From positions 9,616,564-9,680,563 of the forward strand of contig VZSR01001479.1 of NCBI GenBank assembly GCA_013398615.1: DNA of 64,000 nt, written 5' to 3'. This DNA comes from Brachypodius melanocephalos. Taxonomy: Eukaryota; Chordata; Aves; Passeriformes; Pycnonotidae. Within the stretch, counting starts at the first letter, position 1; every line of letters begins with the position of its first letter. A program made the translations under genes and the position numbers. The notes beneath the pieces were generated by a model, which was given only the letters and a program-made list of their open reading frames with translations, had not been told where the DNA came from and made no database searches. Shown piece by piece: positions 14,001-23,045 of this stretch.

Positions 14001-17000
14001 TTCACTGGACTGATGACTTTAGTCAATAGTGGGCCAATTCTCAGACGATGTGATGCTTTGTGAGAAACCAGTTAGCTGGTTTTCTGCCAGCAAAGAAATG
14101 GTTCTTAGTAAGGTTTGGGGGTAGATTATAACCTCTTGCTTTGAGAAGTGACCTGGTGAGGAGTAAGAAGCACTGGGGAAGATAGGCATGAGTCTCGGAG
14201 AAAGTCTCAGTGCTTTGTTTCTGGAGAGGTCTTGTTCTTCTCAAAATCCAACAGTTTAAGAAAAATAAGTAGAGGATTTTTGGCTTAATTAGTATCAAAC
14301 CTTGAGTACTGCAGTTTGCCCCCTCCTGAGTGTCCTAAGCTGTCACAGATGCCTCTACAAGTCAGATAAGCTCTTAGGGAGCAAAGCTTCATAGAACTGT
14401 ATTTTCTGAACAATAGCAGCTTGTCTACCCTCCTGGAATTCTTTATTTACTGTTTGTTCTTACCACTAGACCATGTCTCTTGCCTTCATCAAATGCAAGG
14501 TTCAGTGCCTCCATAATGTTCCCATCCATTTCACAGTTCCAAAAAAATCACCCCTTCCCCTTGCTGTGGGTAATTTCTTTCTTTTTCTGCCAATTCCTTC
14601 TTTTCTGGCTGATGCAGAGAATCACTTTTTCAGTCCTTGTGTTTCTTGTTTGCCATCCAATTCAGTGTACTTTTTGTTATGGTAAAGACTCTCTGGCCTA
14701 ATGTCATTTGAAGCCTAATGACTTGGCTTTGGAAAAAGAGAAAGTAGGTGCCCTAACAGTATTTTAACAGCTTAACTCATTTGTTACAAGGGTGACATGC
14801 TTGGAATATGACTTAGTAATTATGTAACTTCTATGTTGTGTATATTTAGCATGACTGAAATTGAGCAAACCGGTTAAATGTAGTTTATTTAAAAAACAGC
14901 TTTTAGAATTGAACTTAAGGATTCAGTTTTCTGATGAGACTGTTCAGTGGCACTGCAGTGTAATTTTATCATTTTTGCTTTTGACCTAGTTTGCCAACAT
15001 TCCTATTACTGTGTTTCAGGCTGCTAGTACGCCACTTAATCCTCTGAGCTTTCAGTGTGGCTTTGTGAAACTCAGGATTGACCTTCTGCAAGCTTTTTCT
15101 CAACTTATTTGTACCTGCAACAGCCTAAAAACCAGTCCACCCCCAGCTATTGCCACAACCATTGCTATGACATCAGGAAATGATCTCCAGAGGTGTGGAC
15201 GCATCTCCAACCAGGCACGTGCTCCCGTTCCACTCTTGTGCAGTTATATTTGTGACTCTGGTAGGAATTTTGCTTCTCAGCAAACATACTTGACAAAAGA
15301 AATGAAAAGTAGTCGTAAAATGGGTTTTTTTGAATCGTGGACTTTGCTTTTCACCTGTAGCTCTGAAAACATCTGCCTGCAGCAGGCCGTGTTTTGAAGC
15401 TGAGTGTGCCACGTGTGTTTTCTCCTCCAGTCGTGCACGCAGCTTCCAAGGATATGCACGTAGCAAGTCCCTTGGTGGACTCAAACTTGAAGCAAGGCTT
15501 TTCAAACCTTGCTTTGAAACACCTCAGGCACTCTGAGTACACTAAGGGAGAATATATATTCCTGAGGATGATTCTGCAACTCCTTTTACTGAGAGTTGGC
15601 AACTGCCTTGGTACTGTATGAACCACCAAGGAGGTTTGCTTCTAAATCCATGTAGTCTGCAAGGAGGAACCAGTGGGTGGTCATTGAAAGACAGAGCAGT
15701 TTGTTTTACCAGTAGGGGATGGAGGAAGTTGTCGATGGGTTTTTTTTCTTTTGCTTTGCTTTTAACCCAAGGAGATTTTGTTGATGCAGGAAAAATACCC
15801 ATTTAATTCATGGATAACAGTCTGTCACTTTGGTAATCTTTATCTGAGTGAAGAAGCAAGAACTTTAAAGATTTTTCTCCAAAATTCCACCTTATTCCTT
15901 CAGTGTTGTATCTTACAGGGCAGTGCTTTTCTGGATGTGTGGAGTTTTGTTTTTTGCTTTGCTTTCTGTTTTTGCCTAGTAACATTGTCTCTGCAGATGA
16001 AGCACTCCATGGAGGAATTCCGAAACTTGGCTACACGCTATGGAGATTTGTATCAGTCATCTTTTGATGCAGACTCAGCAACTCTAAGGAATGTAGAACT
16101 GTATCCTTTAAAAATCCTAGAGTTTGTCCACTTTCCTTCTCATGTGAACAGCACAAAGCATAAGAATCCTTGTTTCTATGAAGACTGCCACAAAGTAGTT
16201 TTGAAAGTTAATCACGTAAAAATTAGCTGCCAATTGCTTAAAACCTATTTGAAGATAAACATTACCATATTGTTGTTTTGGAATTGTATTGTTTATTGGA
16301 ATTACTTGATAAACAAGTTATGACACAAAAATTGGAGCAGCATATAACTTGGTATTTTCACAGTTCTTGCTCTTTGTTCACTAAATGAGTAATGACTGTA
16401 GGATTACTTCACAGGAGTAAGGAAAAGCGCCACTAAATACACTGCATTTCTTGCTTTAAGTGCCAACTTTGAAAGTCTTAAGTCCTTAGTATTAATATCA
16501 GGCAACAGCAGAGCTGCCTGTTGATTTCACATGCAATAGAAGCTCTGATTTTGGATCCAGAATCTGCAAGGTAGGTTTGATAGTTAACTGCATACTGCTT
16601 TTCTGCTTATTAATAAATCCTTGGAGCTTTAAACCTAGGAATTCAAGGAATGTTCACAAAGTTTCTCAGTAGACCTTTCTAATTCTGGACAGGCTTGAGG
16701 ATCTGTTGCTGCTATGCTGTACCTGGCAGATTGGGGACTCTGTTTTGGGTTCTGAATTTCATACTGATTTTGCTCTTGAGAGCACTATACTGGACTTATC
16801 TTAAATATAGACCTGAACTTCTAATCTCTCCTTTAGCCACTTATTTTAATTTGTGTCAGTGTGTCTTAGATCCCAAACCTGTTGCTTGCACTTGTAAGTG
16901 CACCTTAGCTTAGTTAGTGCACCTTAGTTTGGAAGTTATATTCCTTCCAAACTATCCTATTCCCAAAGTTGTAAAAATACATGCACTAAATGCGTTCAAA

Positions 17001-20000
17001 TTTTTAATGTAAACCCATCACTTCTGGCTCTTTGTCTAACAGTGAATTTAAATCTACTAGAAAACAACATTGAAGTACTGATGAATTGAATCACTGTTTA
17101 AAACTCCCAGGCTGAGATTGTGGATTTATCCCAGTACTGTGGATAAAATCTCTCAGTGATTTTATAGCTGATAACAAAAGTGAACATCCTAAGTGACTAA
17201 GTAGTACTCACTATGAATTAAGCATTGCTTAGAAGGTGTATTAGTCAAATTTGTATGAAGCTGGGTGTCTATGAGATGGAATTCTATTCAAAGGAGGAGA
17301 TTAGAAACTCTGAGATTTAGTTTTAATTGTAACTGGCATTCTTGCTTTGCTTTGTGAGATTTTCATGACTGTTACAAACTCTGCAGGGTTAAGTAGAAGT
17401 CAGGGTATGATCACTGTCACTGCTTCAGCTGAGAGGGGACAAGAAGTGGTGAATAAGTGGTAGTTAAGATTTAAATGTAAAGGGCAAGTGTTATAATGGA
17501 AAAAAATAATTTAAAAAACAGAGTAAACAGTTTGAAAGACATTTCTTAATGGATTCTATGTTGTAATGTCTTGCCACATCTGTTTGGTAGTGTGCCTTCC
17601 AGGTTATGATGAGGAAGATAAGTTAGACATAATGAAAAGTTGCTCTTTTTTAGTTTCCAGGAATATAGCTCAAATGGAACAGCTCATGTTGAAAGCGAAT
17701 ATGAAAGAAGAATGATGTCTGTATTTAACCATGTACTTGAGGAAGTGGAATCTCTCAACAGGAAGTATGCTCCTGTGTCTTACTTGGCAAGTAACAGTTT
17801 TAAATGTATATTGTGTAGGGAAAGGGGCCAAAACCCCAGAATTCTATATATCTATGAGAAGCATTCTCAGTTACTTAACATTACTGACACAAATGGTCTC
17901 TACAGAGCCACACTTGTTTAAAAAGACTTCAAGAACCATTTTGCTAAGACATCTGTAACCTTACTGGTCTGATTGAAAATAATCTTTTTAAAATTCCCAT
18001 CCTCAGAGCACTGCAGATGCTGATAAGAACTACAGGTACTGTCAGGTCTCTGCCAGACCCCTCACCACACTCGCATTCAAACACCAGAGCACATTCTCTT
18101 CATTCATGTTCTTGCTGTGGAGGAATTCTGCTCCCACACAGCAGCCTGGCTTTGGTCCCTGAGCTGGTGGTGGTGAACTCTGTGCTTTGTGAGTGCAGCA
18201 TTTTTCTTATCAGTGCAGGTCATCAGAGAGCACAGTGTGGAGTGTGCTGGGTGCAAACAGTGAGCTGATAACGCCCTCCTTTACAGGGCTGCTGGGTTTG
18301 TCTCTTACTGCTCATGAACATCACAAAGCTGAAGTGCACCTTAGTGGGAACAAGGTTGGTTGTTTGTCATGGCTGGCATCTGTTTGCCCTGGATTGTTTC
18401 TAAATCCAACAGTCCTTATCAATTCCAAATAGGATAAAAGTAAATCATAGAAACCACAGCAAAGGTAAACCCTGTAAACTTAGTTGTGGCTGGCTCCATG
18501 CCAAGGCAGCTTGGTGACTTCAGTGGAACTGTTTGTGTTCATCTGAGCCAGAGGCATGGTGCAGCAGGGACAGAAAGAGTAGACAAGAGGCCTAAAACTT
18601 AATTATTGCATTAAGTTGTGATAGATGCCAATCTTTTTGTTTGGAGGGGAGTTGTTTTTTTAGAGTTTTTGTATATGAGTGTTTCAAGCAGATCCTACTC
18701 TGCCAACTCTAACACTAGGACTGGAAAGATTTGTATTTTTCTTTTGCTTGGCTTCCTTGGTTTTTCCAGAGCAGAATACCTCCTTCAATAAGGCACAGAA
18801 CATAAACAGAGGGGCTGAATGTAGTCACTGTCATCTTAGTGGCTGGGATTCTATGACTGTATTAATATATTTTTGGACTTAAAATGGAAATTCCTGCTGT
18901 TTCAGTACCTCAAATACATGTCTTTTTCTTGTGTCATGAATGATACTTTTTCTCAATTGTTTTGGCTCTTGTTTCTTGCAGCATACAGCTTGTCTCTGCA
19001 ATGCTGTCATTGCCTTGTTGAAAGTCCCCCTTTCATTTCAAAGATACTTTTTCCAAAAGCTCCAGTCTACAAGTATTAAGGTATGTACTGCTCAAATAGG
19101 AAATTTCTCTTTACAGAGCCTTTCATGAGAAAAGCCCTACTGAAGATACAAAGCTTCAGCATTTTTAGTGGAGATACATAACTCAAATAGCATTTAGGTT
19201 CATGTGTTGAGAATAACTTGAATAATGTGTGTATGGTTGTTCTGAACCACTAGACTGTCACTTAGGCAAGTGGGATTCAGTTCTTTGATTGCAAAGCCTT
19301 AACGATAAAATGTAGCTGGAATTCTTGTTGATTCTGAGTCTGCAAAGCTAAATAATTCTGGTCCTGGGAGAGCAGCTTTTATAGATTTGTATTGGTTTTT
19401 TGTCCTTTTCCTTTAAAAAGCAATGTTCACTATCTTGGAAGAAAATTGTCATCAGCTCACTGACTAGGAATGTCTATATATGACTATGGTTGTGGGGTTT
19501 TTTGTTTTACTCAAGTGCTCCTTTTTTTTCTGGGAAAAGTGAAAGCCTTAAGTTTTTTAATATTTACTCTTACTGCATTTTGCTTCTTTGTTTAGCTTCA
19601 CATACTTGTGGCTATTCTGTGGAAGATTTTTTTCCACATCTTTCGAAGAAGTGAAGTAAATGAAACTGATACAAAGATAATATCTGGTATTGCTGATGAT
19701 GTTTAGTAATTAATATAGTAATGAGTCTCTGATAATGTCTGTGTTTCCAACTGCTGATTTTCCTACCCAACCTCTCCTTGGAAATTTTTCTATAAGAAGG
19801 TGTCCTTTTTCATCCTTGAATTTTGTTTGCTTTTCTAGAGGCTTATAATTACATTTTGATCCGTTCACTTGTGTTCCAGCTTGCTCTCTCCCCGTCTCCA
19901 AGGAACCCAGCAGAGCCCATAGCAGTACAGAACAACCAGCAGTTGGCCCTCAAGGTGGAAGGAGTGGTTCAGCACGGATCGAAACCCGGCCTTTTCCGTA

Positions 20001-21223
20001 AAATCCAATCTGTCTGTCTGAATGTCTCCTCAGTGCTGCAGAGCAAATCTGGACAAGATTATAAGGTGTGGATAGAACAGAGTCAGGAGGAGTCTTGAGC
20101 CTTTTTGCTGTGTTTTGCTGTTCTTTTGTTTGACTCTGGGTAGCAGAATTTCCAGGATGAGATGAATAGGTGGTTCTGTAATCCCTTCACTCCTGCCAGT
20201 TGACATTCAAGCACTGGCCAGAGCCAAGCATAATGTGTGGAGGGGATCTGGGGTTTTTAAATCTGCAGTGTGTCAATACCTTTTTTTAACAGCTCTTCTT
20301 CCAAACAAAGAGGCTTTGTGATGTTCAGAACAAGTCATTAGGAATCTGCCTGAGATGAGGAAAACTCACCCTAGTTACATGTCATATAAAACTCCACAGA
20401 GGGGGAAAAAACAAACCAGGAGTAGATTATTCTCTACCACATAGTCTCTAGAATTTTTTTATACTCATTTTAAGGTTCTTTTGTTTTGTTTGTGAAAATT
20501 GTGAGGACAAACTGTCTAAATCAAATAGCACCTGAGGACACACACATTAAATTTAAGTCAACACTTTTATCAAAGAGTGCATGCCTGAGGTTTAGGTTCT
20601 GCTAACATGTGATGCTTAGTGAAAGGTCTGGTTTTGGTGGACTTTGGGGTTGGGTTTTTGAGGAGGAACAGGAGAAAGTCAATCACTTGTAAAAGAACAG
20701 GAGTAGGAAGTGTGTGATGTTAGACTCACATGACTTTGTGGAAAAGTAGAACCTCAGGTAGAAGATGACTTGTTAGCTTGTCAAGCTGTCTCAAGTATGT
20801 ATGTATGTATTGGTTTAGGAGAATTGAGGATAGATTTTTCCTTTTTTCTCCTCTCTCCTTCAAATGGAGAGCTGAAAACTTATTTTTGGCAGGTTTATGT
20901 GAAATGGTGTTTTGACCTTCCATCTGTGTTCTCAGATTCCTATTGACAACATGACCAATGAAATGGAGCAGAGGGTGGAACCACACAACGACTACTTCAG
21001 CACTCAGTTCCTGTTAAACTTTGTGATCCTTGGCACCCACAACATCACAGTGGAGTCCTCTGTGATAGATTCAAATGGCATTGTCTGGAAAACTGGGCCT
21101 AAAACAACTATTTTTGTGAAGTCTCTGGAGGATCCATACTCTCAGCAGGTCCGTCTCCAGCAGCAGCAGGGGCAGCCTCCATCCCAGCAGCAGCAGCAGA
21201 GAACCGCCTACTCACGCTTTTGA
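1955..21223 (+). CDS. INTS7: INTS7, Integrator complex subunit 7 (3' part, 17 exons)
   Basis: This is the Integrator subunit INTS7. Integrator is the nuclear complex that binds RNA polymerase II, cleaves the 3' ends of snRNAs and terminates many nascent transcripts. INTS7 is a helical-repeat scaffold subunit reported to form the backbone with INTS1 and INTS2. Joined exons: 1955-2092, 2568-2614, 3117-3316, 4380-4502, 7069-7186, 8094-8228, 8796-8893, 9548-9787, 10472-10609, 11328-11534, 15020-15214, 15997-16100, 16502-16570, 17654-17786, 18982-19080, 19880-20065, 20936-21223. Their 2518 nt give one carried base, 838 codons and a TGA stop. Counting back from the 962-residue human protein (from memory), the window starts at about residue 125, so the first ~124 residues lie upstream. 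Phases agree at every junction and no frameshift or early stop is seen. The C-terminus is glutamine-rich and ends AYSRF. Conservation with human is very high. Three introns have non-standard splice sites. Confidence 0.97.
2568..2614 (+). CDS. INTS7: INTS7 exon, residues ~170-186
   Basis: A 47-nt micro-exon coding for DFAVGICNKISEMIQ, with split codons at both ends. The acceptor is TCCACAG and the donor GTACAT. It is too short to stand out in an ORF scan and was found by following the INTS7 protein. Confidence 0.95.
3117..3316 (+). CDS. INTS7: INTS7 exon, residues ~186-252
   Basis: Codes from LATPVDLKLKLIPIL to SLVDIPKQ, a helical-repeat segment that is nearly identical to human. The acceptor is ACTGCAG and the donor GTAACT. 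Confidence 0.97.
4380..4502 (+). CDS. INTS7: INTS7 exon, residues ~253-293
   Basis: Forty-one whole codons from IQLLLQYLKNDPRKAVKR to WSRENIQ. The acceptor is TCTTGCAG and the donor GTCTGT. Confidence 0.97.
7069..7186 (+). CDS. INTS7: INTS7 exon, residues ~294-333
   Basis: Codes from ALCESALNTPYDSLKMGM to YFSSAPG, with the last Gly codon split. The acceptor is ATTTTTAG and the donor GTAAGA. The intron before it (4503-7068) is 2.6 kb and shows no recognisable element. Confidence 0.96.
8094..8228 (+). CDS. INTS7: INTS7 exon, residues ~333-378
   Basis: Codes from AAATTARSFDLVKLAQEC to SASCQEK, with the Asp codon split G|AT. The acceptor is TATTTAG and the donor GTAAGG. The first few residues (AAATTAR) differ from the human VSSSPRS stretch, the least conserved point seen in this protein. 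Confidence 0.96.
8796..8893 (+). CDS. INTS7: INTS7 exon, residues ~378-410
   Basis: Codes from DLLPLEQDAVFGLEALLV to GAQATLK. The acceptor is TTTGTAG and the donor GTGACT. Confidence 0.96.
9548..9787 (+). CDS. INTS7: INTS7 exon, residues ~411-490
   Basis: Eighty whole codons from ITLTCMVKLVKCRPHLSQ to TDKKQELL. The acceptor is ATTGCAG and the donor GTAAGA. The exon is noticeably more GC-rich than its introns. Confidence 0.97.
10472..10609 (+). CDS. INTS7: INTS7 exon, residues ~491-536
   Basis: Forty-six whole codons from VSLATVIFVSSQKALS to RIARQASRM. The acceptor is CTACTAG and the donor GTAAGT. Confidence 0.97.
11328..11534 (+). CDS. INTS7: INTS7 exon, residues ~537-605
   Basis: Sixty-nine whole codons from GNHDMARELYQSLLTQ to HKGIASLT. 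The acceptor is ATTACAG and the donor GTCAGC. The next intron (11535-15019, 3.5 kb) is the longest INTS7 intron in the window. Confidence 0.97.
15020..15214 (+). CDS. INTS7: INTS7 exon, residues ~606-670
   Basis: Sixty-five codons from AASTPLNPLSFQCGFVKL to CGRISNQ. The acceptor is GTTTCAG. The exon must end at CAG (15214), because the next exon continues in phase with MKHSMEEF, so the donor is CAG|GCACGT, a GC-AG splice site. Confidence 0.95.
15215..15996 (+). other. INTS7: INTS7 intron with GC-AG splice sites
   Basis: The donor reads CAG|GCACGT and the acceptor TCTGCAG. The nearest GT, four bases downstream, would shift the frame, so the GC donor is required. GC-AG introns are spliced by the major spliceosome but have a weaker donor and are a small minority of vertebrate introns. 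Confidence 0.88.
15997..16100 (+). CDS. INTS7: INTS7 exon, residues ~671-705
   Basis: Codes from MKHSMEEFRNLATRYGD to LRNVEL, with the Leu codon split CT|G. The acceptor is CTGCAG and the donor GTATCCTTT, which is the U12-type consensus. Confidence 0.96.
16101..16501 (+). other. INTS7: INTS7 U12-type (minor spliceosome) intron
   Basis: The donor GTATCCTTTA matches the U12-type GT-AG donor consensus (RTATCCTTT) exactly. The 3' end lacks a pyrimidine tract and reads AGTCCTTAGTATTAATATCAG. TCCTTAG (branch A about 16488, 13 nt before the intron end) or TCTTAAG (about 20 nt before it) could serve as a U12 branch site. The intron is 401 nt long. Confidence 0.88.
16502..16570 (+). CDS. INTS7: INTS7 exon, residues ~705-728
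   Basis: A 69-nt exon coding for QQQSCLLISHAIEALILD and then PESA, with split Leu and Ser codons at its ends. The acceptor ATATCAG belongs to the U12-type intron; the donor is GTAGGT. Confidence 0.95.
17654..17786 (+). CDS. INTS7: INTS7 exon, residues ~728-772
   Basis: Codes from FQEYSSNGTAHVESEYER to KYAPVSYL. The acceptor is TTTTTAG and the donor TTG|GCAAGT, a second GC donor. The next exon (HTACLCNAV) fixes the boundary. Confidence 0.95.
17787..18981 (+). other. INTS7: INTS7 intron with GC-AG splice sites (second)
   Basis: The donor is G|GCAAGT, which is the standard form of a GC donor with perfect intronic positions +3 to +6. The acceptor is TTCTTGCAG. Protein continuity (SYL to HTACLC) leaves no GT alternative in frame. 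Confidence 0.9.
18982..19080 (+). CDS. INTS7: INTS7 exon, residues ~773-805
   Basis: Thirty-three whole codons from HTACLCNAVIALLKVP to LQSTSIK. The acceptor is TCTTGCAG and the donor GTATGT. Confidence 0.97.
19880..20065 (+). CDS. INTS7: INTS7 exon, residues ~806-867
   Basis: Sixty-two whole codons from LALSPSPRNPAEPIAVQ to SGQDYK, the start of the C-terminal domain. The acceptor is GTTCCAG and the donor GTGTGG. Confidence 0.97.
20936..21223 (+). CDS. INTS7: INTS7 last coding exon, residues ~868-962 and stop
   Basis: Codes from IPIDNMTNEMEQRVEPH to the C-terminus and a TGA stop at 21221-21223. The tail has two glutamine runs encoded by CAG repeats. The acceptor is TCTCAG. The 3'UTR follows in the same exon. 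Confidence 0.97.
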   Translation: MPIDNMTNEMEQRVEPHNDYFSTQFLLNFVILGTHNITVESSVIDSNGIVWKTGPKTTIFVKSLEDPYSQQVRLQQQQGQPPSQQQQQRTAYSRF

Positions 21224-22860
21224 TTCCCAGGAGTGACTCTGTCCTGCTCAGCTGGTATTCCAGTTTCTCTTGGACACTTTTTTAATTTTTTGGAAGATTT
21301 TTTATTATAACCTTCTCCTGAGAAAGTTTCAGATGCCAATTTGTTGCTTTTGAAATTATCTGAGGCAAATCCGAACTTGATTCAGCAGAGGCAGCTGTTC
21401 AAATTTGGAGTTGTGCTCTTACTGTAAGAACTTCTACCTGATCTCTAACTTCTGTTTACAAACCTGTTCAGGCAGGCTCCACAAACTACAGTAGCAGGGG
21501 ACACTAAGAACTTGTTGACTGTACTTTCCATGTTTTTTGAAGCACACATTGGTTCTAATGTCATGCTTACAGGACATTGGGAAACACTTCATTTTGGCTG
21601 GTTGTACAGAAATGAGTGTAATACCAAGTGTCTGTCTTTTAATGTGAAGGAATTGGCAGGAATATCCAGAGATTCTTTTTCTGACATTTTAATAGCAAGT
21701 TCCAGTATTTGGCTGGTGTATGTATGTTATTACAATTCATCAGCACTACTTAATGCACGCAGCTGAAAGGAAAAAAACCTGCAGTTCACTTTTGATACCC
21801 AGTCACTGCAGAGGGAATTGAGGGGTTGCTGTCTGGGGAGCACTGCAAGTAGCAGAGTTTTACAGGTGGGAATAATCACTGTCTCTCAGATGATATGGAA
21901 GATATTACCACGTTGTTTTTAAATTTTCATGTATCTGTGTTACTGAAGTCTTTCATTTTGTTGGGGTTTTTTATTTGCTCTTTTAAGAGGGAAGTTAAAA
22001 AGAATGACAACTTGCAAGTTAACAGCTTTGTTTTTTAAAAGGAGTCCTTTTTACCAAAACTTTGTAAACTTATGGATTCTTTGACCAACTTGAGAAGCTT
22101 AATTGTTAATTTTACAAGATAGAATTTTGCCAATTCTAAATATAGATCCAGAATAATTTTGGAAATACACTGCTTTGTACATCATTTTCACACTTCCTTT
22201 GTGGTATAAAAGGCTGAACTTTATCCAGACTCACAGGTAGTAAGTCACGTAACATGACTTTCACCTGGTCTTCATAAATAGTCTCTGCTTGTATCACTCT
22301 GCAGAAAAACAGGACCTACTTGAGTGAGGAAGAGGAAGGATGGCACTTCTTAGATACTTGAGCTTGTTAATCCCTCCCATTGAAGCAGAATTTTTTACTG
22401 TTATTTCCTCAGCAAATTCCCATGATACTGTTATTTCAATATTATTTCATTCTAGAGCTGATTGGAGTTTACAGATTTTGCTTGCTTCCAATGCAGGGAA
22501 TATGATAATGAATTGCTGTAAGCTGAGGCTTCTTCTGCACAGCAGGATGAAGAATTTTTTGCTGTGTTTGTCCATAGTAGTTCCTCTTGGCTTGAGACTA
22601 TGGAAAAAAAAAAAAGAAAAAAAGCCTGGAAGTGATGATGCTAGGTGTCATATCTTGGTCAGGCTGTAATTCTAACTAGAAAAGATAATTAGGATGCAAG
22701 GTTGAAACAGAAGACTTAAAATTCGTGAAAAGTTGAGCAGCATTCTTCTTAAATGATTTTCCTTTTGAGCAGGACACACAAAGTGCCACTGCCTTTCAAG
22801 CTGACTGAGGAAAGTGGTGGTTTCTGTCCCACTTTTGTGGTTCCATGCCTGCAGTTTTGG

Positions 22861-22915
22861 GGTGTGTGTGTATCTACACGCATCTGTGTGTGCACACGTG
22901 CATACGTGTACCTGT
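22861..22915. repeat. Alternating purine-pyrimidine (TG/CA-type) tract
   Basis: GTGTGTGTGTATC is followed by mixed TGTGTGTG, CACACG and CATACGTG units. It lies inside the inferred INTS7 3'UTR. It resembles a decayed (TG)n microsatellite with local self-complementarity. Confidence 0.6.
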
Positions 22916-23021
22916 AGCTACATCTGGTTAAATGGTCCAGAAAGAGGTGATTGGCCTGCTGTTGTGCGTGCTCTCTGTCAGACTGAGCATCTGAACTCTT
23001 TGTGGTCAGTTGGGTTTTTTC

Positions 23022-23027
23022 ATTAAA
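23022..23027 (+). terminator. INTS7: Candidate INTS7 poly(A) signal ATTAAA
   Basis: ATTAAA in TTTTCATTAAAGCC, followed by a TGCTG/T-rich stretch. I saw no AATAAA or ATTAAA between the stop codon and this point. Use of this site is inferred. Confidence 0.45.
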
Positions 23028-23045
23028 GCCATAGATCACGGTCTT

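Larger units (their letters stand above)
21224..23045 (+). other. INTS7: INTS7 3'UTR (inferred)
   Basis: About 1.8 kb of AT-rich sequence without coding features follows the INTS7 stop. The first hexamer that could act as a poly(A) signal is ATTAAA at 23022. The extent is inferred; the end would be ~15-20 nt after that signal. Confidence 0.5.
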
